Shown here: positions 18,984 through 28,210 of the stretch, piece by piece
Numbering within the stretch: position 1 is the first letter of the stretch
Layout: each line of letters starts with the position of its first letter
Assembly: GCA_022841915.1 (NCBI GenBank)
Contig: JALHQN010000011.1
Span: 97,592 to 161,591, forward strand
Source: Burkholderiales bacterium
Lineage (GTDB): Bacteria; Pseudomonadota; Gammaproteobacteria; Burkholderiales; WYBJ01
DNA length: 64,000 nt
Reading direction: 5' to 3'
Position numbers and translations under genes: made by a program
The notes under the pieces: model-generated
Seen by the model: the letters and a program-made list of their open reading frames with translations, nothing else
Database searches by the model: none
What the model was told of the DNA's origin: nothing

Positions 18984-20030
18984 ATGCGCATCGATTCTGA
19001 GCAGCTGCCGCAACAGCTCAAGCGCGGCTTGGCCAGCTTGTACACCATCGTCGGCGAGGAGCCACTGCTCGCGCTCGAGGCCGGCGATCGGCTGCGTGCA
19101 CAGGCGCGCGAGCTTGGATATGCAGAGCGGACGCTACTCGTGGCCGAGACGGGCTTCGACTGGGGCGAATTGGCCGCAGCAGGTGCGAGCCTGTCGTTGT
19201 TCTCCGAACAGCAGCTGATCGAACTGCGTATCCCGAACGGCAAGCCCGGCGTCGCTGGTGCCGAGGCCATCGCACGCTATTGCGCCCGCTTGGCCCCGGA
19301 TACCGTCACCCTGGTCCATCTGCCCGCGATGGACTGGAAGGCCGTCCAGGCCGAGTGGTTCAAGGCGCTCGAAGCCCAAGGCACCGTGGTCGAAGCCCGG
19401 ACAATCAATCGCACGCACCTGCCGCGTTGGCTCGCCGGCCGCCTGGCGCAACACGGCCAGTCGGCAGATGAGCAGACGCTCCAGTTCATCGCCGAACGGG
19501 TCGAAGGCAATTTGTTGGCCGCATGGCAAGAGGTGCAGAAGCTTTCACTGCTGTTTCCCGCCGGAAAGCTCGACCCGGCCGCCGTGCGCAAAGCCGTGCT
19601 CGATGTCGCGCGCTTCGACATCGAAGACGCCTCCTCGGCCCTGCTCGCGGGCAACGTCGAGCACTTCCTGCGCATCCTCGATCACCTGGAAGCCGAAGGC
19701 GCGGCCTTGCCTCTGGTCTTGTGGAGCGTGACCAACGATCTGCGCAGCGCCTATGCCCTGGGACGTGCGCTCGATCGCGGCGCGCCGATCGCCAACGCGC
19801 TGCGCGAGGCGAAGATATTCGGCCCCCGTCGCAATGCCGTCGAGCGGGCGGCCGGGCGCTGGACGGCCAAGCACCTGCAGACGGCACTATTGCGCTCGGC
19901 CGGCATCGATCGTCTCGTCAAGGGCCTGGGGCGCGGCAATCCCTGGGACGAACTGCGCGATCTCGGGGTGTCCCTGTCGGCGCACAACGCGACCCCGAGC
20001 CGCAGAACGACAGCGCGGAGCGCGGTGTAG
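18984..20030 (+). CDS. holA: DNA polymerase III delta subunit
   Basis: The 348-residue clamp-loader subunit opens the beta clamp. The N-terminal domain starts M-R-I-D-S-E-Q-L and includes [10 protein letters not shown], the family segment near the degenerate nucleotide site. The three-domain AAA+-like layout and the C-terminal [22 protein letters not shown] helix are typical of HolA. It follows lptE by 18 bases, a conserved pairing. The last about 20 residues are basic and unlike the family core. The stop codon overlaps a TAGAAT box in front of proA. Confidence 0.95.
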   Translation: MRIDSEQLPQQLKRGLASLYTIVGEEPLLALEAGDRLRAQARELGYAERTLLVAETGFDWGELAAAGASLSLFSEQQLIELRIPNGKPGVAGAEAIARYCARLAPDTVTLVHLPAMDWKAVQAEWFKALEAQGTVVEARTINRTHLPRWLAGRLAQHGQSADEQTLQFIAERVEGNLLAAWQEVQKLSLLFPAGKLDPAAVRKAVLDVARFDIEDASSALLAGNVEHFLRILDHLEAEGAALPLVLWSVTNDLRSAYALGRALDRGAPIANALREAKIFGPRRNAVERAAGRWTAKHLQTALLRSAGIDRLVKGLGRGNPWDELRDLGVSLSAHNATPSRRTTARSAV

Positions 20031-20033
20031 AAT
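20028..20033 (+). promoter_or_regulatory. candidate internal promoter -10 box of proA
   Basis: TAGAAT starts at the holA stop codon and ends 10 bases before the proA ATG. If used, transcription would begin within a few bases of the start codon, giving a leaderless or near-leaderless proA message. No -35 match was found. Confidence 0.3.
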
Positions 20034-20043
20034 CGACGGCGGC

Positions 20044-21300
20044 ATGGACATCCAAAACCACATGGTCGGCATCGGTCGTCAGGCGCGCGCCGCGGCACGC
20101 TTGATCGCGCGCGCCGACACCGCCAGCAAGAACGCGGCCTTGAACGCGATCGCCGCCTCGATCCGACGCGATGCCGAGCAGCTCGCGGCGGCCAATGCCA
20201 AGGACGTCAAGTCCGCGCGTGCCCGCAAGTTGGACTCCGCTGCGATCGACAGACTCACGCTCACGCCCAAGGTGATCGAGACCATGGCCGCAGGCGTGGA
20301 ACAGATCGCCGCCCTGCCCGACCCGGTGGGGGAAATCAGTGACCTCAAGTATCGGCCGTCGGGCATCCAGGTCGGGCGCATGCGTGTCCCGCTCGGCGTC
20401 ATCGGCATCATCTACGAATCCCGGCCCAATGTGACGGCCGACGCCGCAGCACTGTGCCTGAAATCGGGCAATGCCTCCATTCTGCGCGGGGGCTCCGAAG
20501 CGCTGCATTCGAACCAGGCGATCGCTGCGTGCGTGCATGATGGATTGAAGCAGGCCGGTTTGCCGGCCCACGCGGTACAGGTGCTCGACATCGCCGATCG
20601 AGCCGCCGTCGGCGAACTCATCACCTTGCAGGAATACGTGGACGTAATCGTGCCGCGCGGAGGCAAAGGGCTGATCGAGCGGCTGATGCGCGAATCCCGC
20701 ATCCCCATGATCAAGCATCTACATGGCGTCTGCCACGTCTACATCGACGACCGCGCCGATCCATCCAAGGCCATCCGCATCGCCGACAACGCCAAGACGC
20801 AGCGGTACGGCACGTGCAACACGATGGAAACGCTGCTGATCCACGCAGCCATCGCCTCGCGCGTGCTGCCCGAACTCGCCCGGATCTACCTCGACAAGGG
20901 CGTCGAACTCAGAGGCGATGAGGCCGCCCGAACGCTCGTCCCCGAGATGAATGAGGCGACCGAGGAAGACTGGCACGCCGAGTATCTCGCGCCCATTCTG
21001 GCCGTACGCGTCGTCGGCGACATGGACCAGGCGATCGAGCATATCGCCGCTTACGGCTCGCAACACACCGATGCCATCGTCACCGAGGACATCACACGCG
21101 CCCGGCGCTTCCTGCGCGAGGTCGATTCCAGCTCGGTCATGGTGAATGCATCGACCCGGTTCGCCGACGGCTTCGAATACGGCCTGGGTGCCGAAATCGG
21201 CATTTCGACCGACAAACTACACGCCCGTGGCCCGGTAGGGCTGGAGGGACTCACCTCCCTGAAATACGTCGTGCTGGGCGACGGCCACGTACGCACTTGA
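20044..21300 (+). CDS. proA: gamma-glutamyl phosphate reductase
   Basis: The 418-residue enzyme reduces L-glutamate 5-phosphate to glutamate 5-semialdehyde with NADPH in proline synthesis. It has the aldehyde dehydrogenase fold with Y-E-S-R-P-N-V-T near 125, the glycine-rich R-G-G-S-E-A segment, and the catalytic cysteine in Y-G-T-C-N-T-M-E-T near 258. The C-terminal F-G-L-G-A-E-I-G-type signature reads [11 protein letters not shown]. proB is not in the window. A longer frame from 19753 overlaps holA and is not real. Confidence 0.97.
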   Translation: MDIQNHMVGIGRQARAAARLIARADTASKNAALNAIAASIRRDAEQLAAANAKDVKSARARKLDSAAIDRLTLTPKVIETMAAGVEQIAALPDPVGEISDLKYRPSGIQVGRMRVPLGVIGIIYESRPNVTADAAALCLKSGNASILRGGSEALHSNQAIAACVHDGLKQAGLPAHAVQVLDIADRAAVGELITLQEYVDVIVPRGGKGLIERLMRESRIPMIKHLHGVCHVYIDDRADPSKAIRIADNAKTQRYGTCNTMETLLIHAAIASRVLPELARIYLDKGVELRGDEAARTLVPEMNEATEEDWHAEYLAPILAVRVVGDMDQAIEHIAAYGSQHTDAIVTEDITRARRFLREVDSSSVMVNASTRFADGFEYGLGAEIGISTDKLHARGPVGLEGLTSLKYVVLGDGHVRT

Positions 21301-21310
21301 TAGGAACATC

Positions 21311-23083
21311 ATGAGCCGAACCGTCGAAGTCGCTGTCCCCGATATCGGAGATTTCGACAACGTCCCCGTCATCGAAGTGATGGTGCGTCCCGGCGACAGC
21401 GTCGCCAAGGACGACTCGCTGATCGCACTCGAATCGGAGAAGTCGACCATGGAAGTGCCGGCACCGTTCGGCGGCACGGTGAAGGAATTGCGGCTCAAGC
21501 CCGGCGACAAAGTATCCCAAGGCAGCGTGATTCTGACGCTCGATGTCGAGGACGAGGCGCCCGGCGAGAGCACGCAGAGGTCTTCGTCGCCGCAGCAAAG
21601 TGCGGAAGACGCGACATCGGCACCGGCAGCTTCTCATGCACAGAGCCGCGTGAGCGCTGCCACCACCGCAAAGGCCGATCTGCACGCCGAAGTGCTTGTC
21701 CTGGGTGCCGGCCCAGGTGGCTATACGGCAGCCTTTCGTGCCGCCGACCTCGGCAAGCGCGTCGTCCTGGTCGAGCGCTGGCCCAACTTGGGCGGCGTGT
21801 GCTTGAACGTCGGATGCATCCCCTCGAAGGCGCTGCTGCATATCGCCAAGGTCATCACCGAGGCCGAGGAAGCCAAAATCGCCGGCATCACGTTCGGCAA
21901 ACCCAAAGTCGAGCTCGACAAGCTGCGCGCCTGGAAGGACGGCGTCGTCGCACGCCTCACCAAGGGCCTCTCCGGGCTCGCCAAGCAGCGCAAGGTGGAC
22001 GTCGTCCACGGTATCGGAACATTCGTCTCGCCGCACAGCGTGCGCGTGGAAGGCTCGGCCGGCACGCAAACGATCTCCTTCGATCATTGCATCATCGCCG
22101 CCGGCTCGGAGTCGGCTCGCATTCCAGGCTTTCCGTACGACGACAAGCGCCTGATCGATTCGACCGGCGCCCTGGAACTGGCACAAGTGCCCAAGCGCAT
22201 GCTGGTGATCGGCGGCGGCATCATCGGCCTCGAAATGGCGACGGTGTACGATGCGCTCGGCGCCAAGGTCAGCGTGGTGGAGTTGCTCGACGCCCTCATT
22301 CCCGGCGCCGATCCAGACTTGGTCCGCCCGCTCAGAAAACGCATCGACAAGCGCTACGAGCAGATCCTGCTCAAGACCAAGGTCACCAAGCTCGAACCCA
22401 CCAAGCAGGGACTCCGAGCCCATTTCGAGGGCGATGGGGCGCCGCCGCCGCAGGATTTCGACGCCGTGCTGCTCGCCGTGGGCCGACGCCCCAACGGTCG
22501 CGCACTCGGTGCCGAAGCCGCCGGCGTGCATGTGAACGACCGTGGCTTCATCCCCGTCGACAAGCAGATGCGCACCAATGTCCCGCATATCCACGCCATC
22601 GGCGATATCGTGGGCGAGCCGATGCTGGCGCATAAAGCCACCCATGAGGCGAAGATCGCGGCAGAGGTCGTCGCAGGACACAAGGCGTTCTTCGACGCCC
22701 GCACCATTCCTTCGGTCGCCTATACCGACCCGGAGATCGCGTGGATGGGTCTGAGCGAAGCGCAAGCCAAGGCGAACGGCATCGAGTTCGAGAAAGCCGT
22801 CTTCCCTTGGGCTGCAAGCGGACGCGCGCTTGCGATGGCCAGAGAAGAGGGCATCACGAAGCTGCTGTTCGAAAAGGGTACGCGGCGGCTGTTGGGAGCG
22901 GGCATCGTCGGCCCGAACGCTGGCGAACTCATCGCCGAAACCGTGCTTGCACTGGAGATGGGTGCCGAGGCGGGCGATCTCGGGCTGACCATCCATCCGC
23001 ACCCTACGCTGTCGGAAACCATCTACTTCGCTGCGGAAATCGCCGAAGGCTCGATCACCGATCTGTACTTGCCCAAGCGGTAG
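21311..23083 (+). CDS. lpdA: dihydrolipoyl dehydrogenase with N-terminal lipoyl domain
   Basis: The 590-residue E3 flavoprotein reoxidises dihydrolipoyl groups of 2-oxoacid dehydrogenase complexes with NAD+. An N-terminal lipoyl domain (1-80) carries the lipoylation site in E-S-E-K-S-T-M-E-V-P. A flexible Ser/Ala-rich linker (about 85-120) leads to the FAD/NAD domains. These have G-A-G-P-G-G-Y, the redox pair in G-G-V-C-L-N-V-G-C-I-P-S-K, the second dinucleotide motif I-G-G-G-I-I-G-L-E, and the C-terminal H-P-H-P-T-L-S-E. Fused E3 proteins like this normally sit with aceE and aceF, but neither is present here, where it follows proA by 10 bases. Confidence 0.95.
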   Translation: MSRTVEVAVPDIGDFDNVPVIEVMVRPGDSVAKDDSLIALESEKSTMEVPAPFGGTVKELRLKPGDKVSQGSVILTLDVEDEAPGESTQRSSSPQQSAEDATSAPAASHAQSRVSAATTAKADLHAEVLVLGAGPGGYTAAFRAADLGKRVVLVERWPNLGGVCLNVGCIPSKALLHIAKVITEAEEAKIAGITFGKPKVELDKLRAWKDGVVARLTKGLSGLAKQRKVDVVHGIGTFVSPHSVRVEGSAGTQTISFDHCIIAAGSESARIPGFPYDDKRLIDSTGALELAQVPKRMLVIGGGIIGLEMATVYDALGAKVSVVELLDALIPGADPDLVRPLRKRIDKRYEQILLKTKVTKLEPTKQGLRAHFEGDGAPPPQDFDAVLLAVGRRPNGRALGAEAAGVHVNDRGFIPVDKQMRTNVPHIHAIGDIVGEPMLAHKATHEAKIAAEVVAGHKAFFDARTIPSVAYTDPEIAWMGLSEAQAKANGIEFEKAVFPWAASGRALAMAREEGITKLLFEKGTRRLLGAGIVGPNAGELIAETVLALEMGAEAGDLGLTIHPHPTLSETIYFAAEIAEGSITDLYLPKR

Positions 23084-23100
23084 TCGACCGCCCCTGCAGT

Positions 23101-23117
23101 GAGGTCGTCGGGACCTC
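23101..23117. terminator. weak hairpin between lpdA and the HDOD gene
   Basis: GAGGTC-GTCGG-GACCTC forms a 6-bp stem with a 5-base loop just after the lpdA stop, between converging genes. No T-tract follows, so the terminator role is a guess. Confidence 0.3.
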
Positions 23118-23168
23118 GGCGATCGGATCCCCATGCCGCGACTGTCGGAGCGCGACTAGTGCGGTCTT

Positions 23169-24080
23169 TCAGTGCAGGGTCAGACTGGTCAGCCGCAGTG
23201 TCGGTTGCGCCCCTCCCTCGAGAGCACATAACGCGCTGAGGGCTTCAGCTTCGATCGTGGCATAGTCACGCGCCTCGAGGCCCAGTGTGCGCAAAGCCGC
23301 GCCGAATGCCGTGGCGCTTCCGTCCTCGCCTGCGATGCCGCGATGGCGCTCGAGGACGCGATCCCCGAGCACGCCGATCGCGATCATTTCGACCGCCCGT
23401 ACCTCGATGGGGCGCTCGACCATATCGAGCACGAAGTCGGCGTGATGCCAAAGTATCGCATCCACCATATCGCCCGGAAGGGCCCAGTCACGCGCAAGAA
23501 CGGCACCGATCACGGCATGATCGGTGCCGAATCGCGCCTGTTCCAGCTCCGTGAGGCTGGGGCCAAACTCGGTCTGGGGGCTGTGCGCCATCGGGTCGTA
23601 ATCGTCGTACTTGTTGATCAGGACCGCGCTGCCGGCATCCCGAAACAGACCGAAAGTATGCAATTCGTCGCGGTCCGGGCGTTCGAGCACCCGGGCAATA
23701 AAACTCAGCGTGACTGCCAATTGCGTCGATACCTGCCAGAAGCGGGCCATCGCCTGACGTTGACTGCTGGGAAAGACATTGCGGAGCAGCAAACCGGCCA
23801 GCAGGAGCGAGGTGCGTTCCAGGCCCAGATAGGCAATCGCCTGCTGCACGGAGCGGGCTTTATGGGTCAGACCGTACCACGCTGAATTGACGGTCTTGAG
23901 CAAGGTCGCGGAACTCGACACGTCGCGCGATGCCTCTAGGGCGATCCTCTGCATGTCCGGATGTTCCTTGCCCAGTTCACGGCCGATGTCGGCCAGAATG
24001 CCGGGACAGGGAGGAAGCTGGAGCTTGCGCACGATGGCCTCGGCGTAGTCTTCCAGTTGGGCGAATTCCTGCGGTGTCAT
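23169..24080 (-). CDS. HDOD-domain signalling protein
   Basis: A 303-residue cytosolic protein whose first two thirds are an HDOD domain, a non-catalytic relative of HD phosphohydrolases. The family patterns are L-P-P-C-P-G-I-L near residue 23, L-L-K-T-V-N-S-A-W-Y-G near 65, and A-I-A-Y-L-G-L-E-R near 85. The metal-binding HD pair is absent at the usual place. HDOD proteins act in signalling and motility control, often with diguanylate cyclases. The start is the ATG at 24080 with GAGGTAGG 5 bases upstream. An ATG at 24125 would add 15 residues. Confidence 0.8.
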   Translation of the reverse strand: MTPQEFAQLEDYAEAIVRKLQLPPCPGILADIGRELGKEHPDMQRIALEASRDVSSSATLLKTVNSAWYGLTHKARSVQQAIAYLGLERTSLLLAGLLLRNVFPSSQRQAMARFWQVSTQLAVTLSFIARVLERPDRDELHTFGLFRDAGSAVLINKYDDYDPMAHSPQTEFGPSLTELEQARFGTDHAVIGAVLARDWALPGDMVDAILWHHADFVLDMVERPIEVRAVEMIAIGVLGDRVLERHRGIAGEDGSATAFGAALRTLGLEARDYATIEAEALSALCALEGGAQPTLRLTSLTLH

Positions 24081-24134
24081 GCCTACCTCGTTCGTCTGCC
24101 GGGAATCCGCGGCACCCGTGACCATTCAGGGATA

Positions 24135-24149
24135 CTCCGTTTAACGGAG
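24135..24149. promoter_or_regulatory. 15-base palindrome between divergent HDOD and Bug genes
   Basis: CTCCGTTTAACGGAG reads as two 7-base arms around a central T. It sits 55 bases upstream of the HDOD start and 123 bases upstream of the Bug-receptor start. The size and near-perfect symmetry suit an operator for a dimeric regulator. A 5-bp hairpin is the other option. Confidence 0.4.
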
Positions 24150-24271
24150 GAGGCGCCCGGTTCTGGAGCACCGTTCGCGAATTGCACTGCAAACGCGCGC
24201 GATCGTCCCCGGCATCGGTACACTCTCGCTTCTGGCGTCCCCTCGACGGGCTCGCTTCAAAGGAGGAGAAC

Positions 24272-25252
24272 ATGAGAAACGATTGCACCGTTGCAGCCTT
24301 GTGCCTGCTGCCGACGTTCGCCGTGCTCGCCGAGCACGCGCAAGCGGCGCAGGATTTCCCCCGCGGCCCCATCCGCATCGTGGTTCCTTTCGCGCCCGGC
24401 GGCAGCGCAGACACGCTGGCGCGTACCATCGGCCAGAAAATGACCGAGAGCTGGGGCAAGCAGATCGTGGTCGACAATCGATCCGGCGGCAGCGGCGTGA
24501 TCGGCATGGAGATCACCAAGAATGCCAATGCGGATGGCCATACGCTCGTCTTGGGATACATCGCCAATCTGGGCACCGCGCCCGCCATGTATTCCAAGCT
24601 GTCTTACGATCCAGTGCGAGACTTCACCCCCATCTGCCACGTCGCTTCGGCACCCAGCATCGCCGTCGTCCCGCCCAGCGTGCCGGCGAAGAACCTGCAA
24701 GAGTTGATCGGCATCGCGCGCACGAAGCCCACTTCGGTGAGCTACGGCAGCGCGGCCATCGGCAGCATGGGGCATCTGGCCGGGGAGATGCTGAACCGGG
24801 CAGCCAACGTGAAAATGCAACACATCGCCTACAAGGGGGGCGGACAGGCCACCATAGATGTGCTGGCGGGCCAGATCCAACTGGCCATCATCGGCATGTC
24901 CTCGGTCACGGCGCATGTGCGCGGTGGCCGGCTGCGCGCCATCGCCACGACGGGTCCGAAGCGCTCACCGGCTTTTCCCGACGTTCCGACCGTCGCCGAA
25001 CAAGGCTTCCCCGGCTTCTCGGCCGAAGCATGGTACGGCGTTCTAGGGCCAGCGGGGTTGTCGAAACCGGTGGTCACCCAGATCAACGCGGAAACCCGCC
25101 GGATCCTAGGCATGCCCGATGTGCAGGCACGCCTGGCCAACGTCGGCTTCGAGATCGTGGGCAGTTCTCCGGAAGAATTCGCCAAGCTGATACGCGAGGA
25201 GATTCCGAAATGGATCAAGGTCGTCAAGGAAGCCGGCATCCCTCGCGAGTGA
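24272..25252 (+). CDS. Bug (TctC-like) periplasmic binding protein
   Basis: A 326-residue exported solute receptor of the tripartite tricarboxylate transporter family. The signal peptide (about 1-25) ends A-Q-A-A. The family hallmarks are present: P-I-R-I-V-V-P-F-A-P-G-G-S-A-D at the ligand loop, V-V-D-N-R-S-G-G-S-G, the G-S-M-G-H-L-A-G-E segment near 165 and H-I-A-Y-K-G-G-G-Q-A near 190. Bug proteins bind carboxylates, amides or aromatic acids, and the ligand cannot be predicted. The start has AAAGGAGGAG 4 bases upstream. No tctA or tctB membrane gene is adjacent. Confidence 0.9.
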   Translation: MRNDCTVAALCLLPTFAVLAEHAQAAQDFPRGPIRIVVPFAPGGSADTLARTIGQKMTESWGKQIVVDNRSGGSGVIGMEITKNANADGHTLVLGYIANLGTAPAMYSKLSYDPVRDFTPICHVASAPSIAVVPPSVPAKNLQELIGIARTKPTSVSYGSAAIGSMGHLAGEMLNRAANVKMQHIAYKGGGQATIDVLAGQIQLAIIGMSSVTAHVRGGRLRAIATTGPKRSPAFPDVPTVAEQGFPGFSAEAWYGVLGPAGLSKPVVTQINAETRRILGMPDVQARLANVGFEIVGSSPEEFAKLIREEIPKWIKVVKEAGIPRE

Positions 25253-25273
25253 ATCTCGGACGACCAGGCATCT

Positions 25274-25297
25274 GCCGCGCCGCTATCCCCGCGCGGC
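25274..25297. terminator. hairpin between convergent Bug gene and mtgA
   Basis: GCCGCGC (25274-25280) pairs with GCGCGGC (25291-25297), with a 10-base loop, between the two stops and touching the end of mtgA. It probably ends transcription from one or both sides. No T-tract is seen. Confidence 0.45.
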
Positions 25298-25996
25298 TCA
25301 GGGAATTTGCGCCGAGTTCATCCGCCCCATGATCAGCCGGGTCTTGGTGTTGAGCCAGGCAGCCTGCCGGTTACGATCGTAAAAGCGCGGATTGGGAACC
25401 ATGGAGGCCAGTCGTGCGGCCTGCTGGGGCCCGAGCTGCGCCGCCGACACGCCGAAGTAATGACGAGACGCTGCCTCGGCCCCGAAAACGCCGTCGCCCC
25501 ATTCGATCACGTTCAGATAGATCTCCAGGATGCGCCGCTTGCTCATCATCGTCTCGAGCATGACGGTGATGACGGCCTCCTGGGCCTTGCGCCAAGGGGA
25601 TCGACGCCCGGACAGAAAGAGATTCTTCGCCAACTGCTGAGAAATGGTGGAGCCGCCGGCCACGACCCGCTTGTGCTTCAGGTTCTTCTCGTGCGCCTTT
25701 TGTATGGCCTCCCAGTCGAAACCCTCGTGATCCAGGAACTTGCCGTCCTCGGCAGCGACGATGGCCCGCTTCAAATGGCTGGAGATGCGCGGATAAGGTA
25801 CCCAGGCGTGTCGCAGTTGGGCCTTGGGATTCTTTTCGCGCATTCGCTCGAGCCGATCGGCCATGAACGCCGTGGTGGTCGGATTGTGATCCACCCACCA
25901 CCACACATGCGCGAACACCCACAGCTGATAGGCCAGGACCAGACCGATGGCCACACCGAGCAGCAACAGCAGCGAGCGCCAGAGGAAACGGAGCAT
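25298..25996 (-). CDS. mtgA: monofunctional peptidoglycan glycosyltransferase
   Basis: The 232-residue membrane-anchored GT51 enzyme polymerises lipid II into glycan strands. One N-terminal transmembrane helix (about 5-25) is followed by the catalytic domain. The key motif A-E-D-G-K-F-L-D-H-E-G-F-D holds the catalytic Glu near residue 83. G-G-S-T-I-S-Q-Q-L-A-K-N-L-F, R-K-A-Q-E-A and the second Glu region E-I-Y-L-N-V-I-E-W-G-D follow in order. There is no transpeptidase domain, hence monofunctional. It lies downstream of aroE and tonB on the same strand, an arrangement common in betaproteobacteria, but here 242 bases separate it from aroE. Confidence 0.95.
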   Translation of the reverse strand: MLRFLWRSLLLLLGVAIGLVLAYQLWVFAHVWWWVDHNPTTTAFMADRLERMREKNPKAQLRHAWVPYPRISSHLKRAIVAAEDGKFLDHEGFDWEAIQKAHEKNLKHKRVVAGGSTISQQLAKNLFLSGRRSPWRKAQEAVITVMLETMMSKRRILEIYLNVIEWGDGVFGAEAASRHYFGVSAAQLGPQQAARLASMVPNPRFYDRNRQAAWLNTKTRLIMGRMNSAQIP

Positions 25997-26238
25997 GAGG
26001 GTCCGAGGTTCCGACTATTGGCCCGAACTGGAGCTGGAGATTCGCCGCCGAATTGCCCCGCGCCTCGAAGAGCTCGATGGCTGGCGCAATGATCCACAGC
26101 GGCGCCGAACCGGCCGAGATGCGCCCTCGGGTCGCCCCCCTGACGGCGCTGCACGAAAAGACTTGGCGTTCATTGCCGGCATCGTTTGGGCAACGTATCC
26201 CGACTCAGGGCGCTAGAGAACCGCGACCTGATGCGCTC

Positions 26239-27063
26239 TCAAGCGCCCGCCGAGCGCAGCATGGCGAGCACCGGCGCCGTGTCGGGCCGCACGCCGCGCC
26301 AGAGGAAGAACGACTCGGCGGCCTGCTCCACCAGCATGCCCAACCCGTCGCTCGTAATGCCTGCGCCGCATTCGCGGGCCATGGACAGAAAAGCGGTCTG
26401 CCCATCGGCGGCATACACCATGTCATAGGCCACGCAGTCTTGCGCGAATGCGCTGGTGGGAACGGGCGGCACCGAACCTTGCAGGCTTGCAGACGTCGCA
26501 TTGATCACCAAATCGTAGGCAGAGCCGGCGAGATCATCGTAAGCGCGAGCCCGGACATTGCCGAACAGCCCGAAACGCTCCTCGAAGGCCTGGGCCTTTG
26601 CGACGTCCCGATTGGCCACCACGATCATCCGCACACCGTGCGCGATCAGAGGCATCATCACGCCGCGCGCCGCGCCGCCCGCACCCAGCAGCAGCACGCG
26701 ACGGCCATGCAGCCCGACGTTCAGATTCTTCTCCAGGTCGCGCAGCAGCCCCGCGCCGTCGGTGTTCTCGCCACTGATCTTGCCGTCGGAAAAAGTGAGC
26801 GTGTTGACCGCCTGCGCAAACTTGCCGCGCTCCGATACGGTCTGGCATAGGGCGGCGGCTTCCTGCTTGAACGGCACCGTCACGTTGAGCCCGCGCCCGC
26901 CATGAGCGATGAAGCGATCGAGCTCGGCGCGAAAGCCGTGGATAGGCGCCGGCAAGCGGACGTAGACCATGTCCTGGCCCGTCTGCCGGGCGAACTCCGC
27001 ATGGATCTGGGGCGACTTGCTGTGGCTGACAGGATTGCCGATGACTGCGTATCGGTCAGGCAT
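26239..27063 (-). CDS. aroE: shikimate dehydrogenase
   Basis: The 274-residue enzyme converts 3-dehydroshikimate to shikimate with NADPH in aromatic amino acid synthesis. The substrate site shows N-P-V-S-H-S-K-S-P near residue 12, the catalytic lysine in N-V-T-V-P-F-K-Q near 67 and the aspartate in N-T-D-G near 103. The NADP loop is L-G-A-G-G-A-A-R-G near 128. Length is normal. The ATG at 27063 begins M-P-D-R-Y-A-V-I-G-N, the usual family start. The open frame continues to 27141 but is not supported. Confidence 0.96.
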   Translation of the reverse strand: MPDRYAVIGNPVSHSKSPQIHAEFARQTGQDMVYVRLPAPIHGFRAELDRFIAHGGRGLNVTVPFKQEAAALCQTVSERGKFAQAVNTLTFSDGKISGENTDGAGLLRDLEKNLNVGLHGRRVLLLGAGGAARGVMMPLIAHGVRMIVVANRDVAKAQAFEERFGLFGNVRARAYDDLAGSAYDLVINATSASLQGSVPPVPTSAFAQDCVAYDMVYAADGQTAFLSMARECGAGITSDGLGMLVEQAAESFFLWRGVRPDTAPVLAMLRSAGA

Positions 27064-27150
27064 GATGGTCTGAACGGACGTATGGACGTTGTGAAGGACC
27101 TGCGCGGCGCTCCCTTGTGGCTTCGCGGCAGATCGGCGCATCGAGCATGA

Positions 27151-28089
27151 CTATTCTGCCTGGAATTGATCCGCGCGGGTAAAACTCCAAGTGCGCGTGA
27201 TACTCAGTATGTCGGTGTCTTTGGCGATGTCGGGCGGAAACGGTGCGAACGGTGCGGCCAAGCGCACGATGCGGATCGCCGCCTCGTCGAGCACCTTCTG
27301 ACCCGAGGAACGATTGATCTCGACGCTTTCGAGACTGCCATCGGCCCGGATCGCGACCGAGACGCGCAAGCTGCCGTAAATCCCGCGCGCTGCGGCCGGA
27401 TAATTCAGCTCGCCGATGCGCTCGATCTTGGTTCGCCAGTCCTCGATGTAGCGTGCGAAGCGAAACTCCTTGGCTTGCGAGCCGATGAAGGTGCGCCGCG
27501 GCCGTTTCTGGTAGGCCGCCATGTCACGCGCGATTTTCGCCTGCAGCTGCAGTTCCTCCTTGCTGCTGTTGATCAGATCCGACGCATTCGGCAACGGGCG
27601 GATCTCGGGCTGAGCGTCCACCTGAGGCTGGACCTCCGGCTGCGCCACGGCGGGTGCGGGTTCGACCGCCTGGGTCATCACCCGCTTGGGCTCGCGCTGC
27701 TCCTGCGGCTGAGCGCGACGCATGTTCAGTGCGGCATCCGGCTCGCTTTGCTCTCGTTTGACCATCGGCAGCGGCGTCTTCGCCCGTCGATCGGCGTCGG
27801 TGTTGCCGCCCCCATCGAGGTTCGCCTGCGCCAGGATGTCCGGCTTTACCGGCGCGCTCTGAGTGCGGCTGTTGACCAGATCGACGATCAGCGGGGAATG
27901 GGTCACGTCGAGGTTGCGATCCGGCGCACGCACACTGACGCCGATCACCAAGAACAGATGCAGCGCGAAGGACACCAGCAGCGCCGCCTGCAAACGCGCT
28001 TGTGGATCCCCGCGCAAGGAGGCGTACGCGATCCCGGCGAGACGCACTAGATCGAATTGCGGCGGCACGGTCTTGACCACTTGTCCCAT
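27151..28089 (-). CDS. tonB: TonB-like energy transducer
   Basis: A 312-residue inner-membrane protein. A single transmembrane segment near residues 34-50 follows a cytoplasmic start. The periplasmic middle has a Pro/Gln/Glu-rich stretch (about 125-175), shorter than in classical TonB. The C-terminal domain (about 225-312) shows the TonB fold pattern N-Y-P-A-A-A-R-G-I-Y-G-S-L-R-V-S-V and the V-L-D-E-A-A helix. It should couple the proton motive force to outer-membrane receptors. exbB and exbD are absent from the window. It stands between the RNase gene and aroE, as in many betaproteobacteria. Confidence 0.88.
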   Translation of the reverse strand: MGQVVKTVPPQFDLVRLAGIAYASLRGDPQARLQAALLVSFALHLFLVIGVSVRAPDRNLDVTHSPLIVDLVNSRTQSAPVKPDILAQANLDGGGNTDADRRAKTPLPMVKREQSEPDAALNMRRAQPQEQREPKRVMTQAVEPAPAVAQPEVQPQVDAQPEIRPLPNASDLINSSKEELQLQAKIARDMAAYQKRPRRTFIGSQAKEFRFARYIEDWRTKIERIGELNYPAAARGIYGSLRVSVAIRADGSLESVEINRSSGQKVLDEAAIRIVRLAAPFAPFPPDIAKDTDILSITRTWSFTRADQFQAE

Positions 28090-28210
28090 GCTGGCATTGT
28101 ACGGAACATCCCCGGAGGCGTCACACAACGACTTGGATGACAGCAGCTTGGGACGCGTCGATCAAGCAGAGCCGCCGGATCCTCGGTCCGCCCACCCCCC
28201 GACGAATGGA

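Noticed and set aside
25771..26154. A 127-codon minus-strand frame between aroE and mtgA.
   Set aside because: It overlaps the start of mtgA in another frame and shows no family signal. The 242-base gap may only hold leader sequence.
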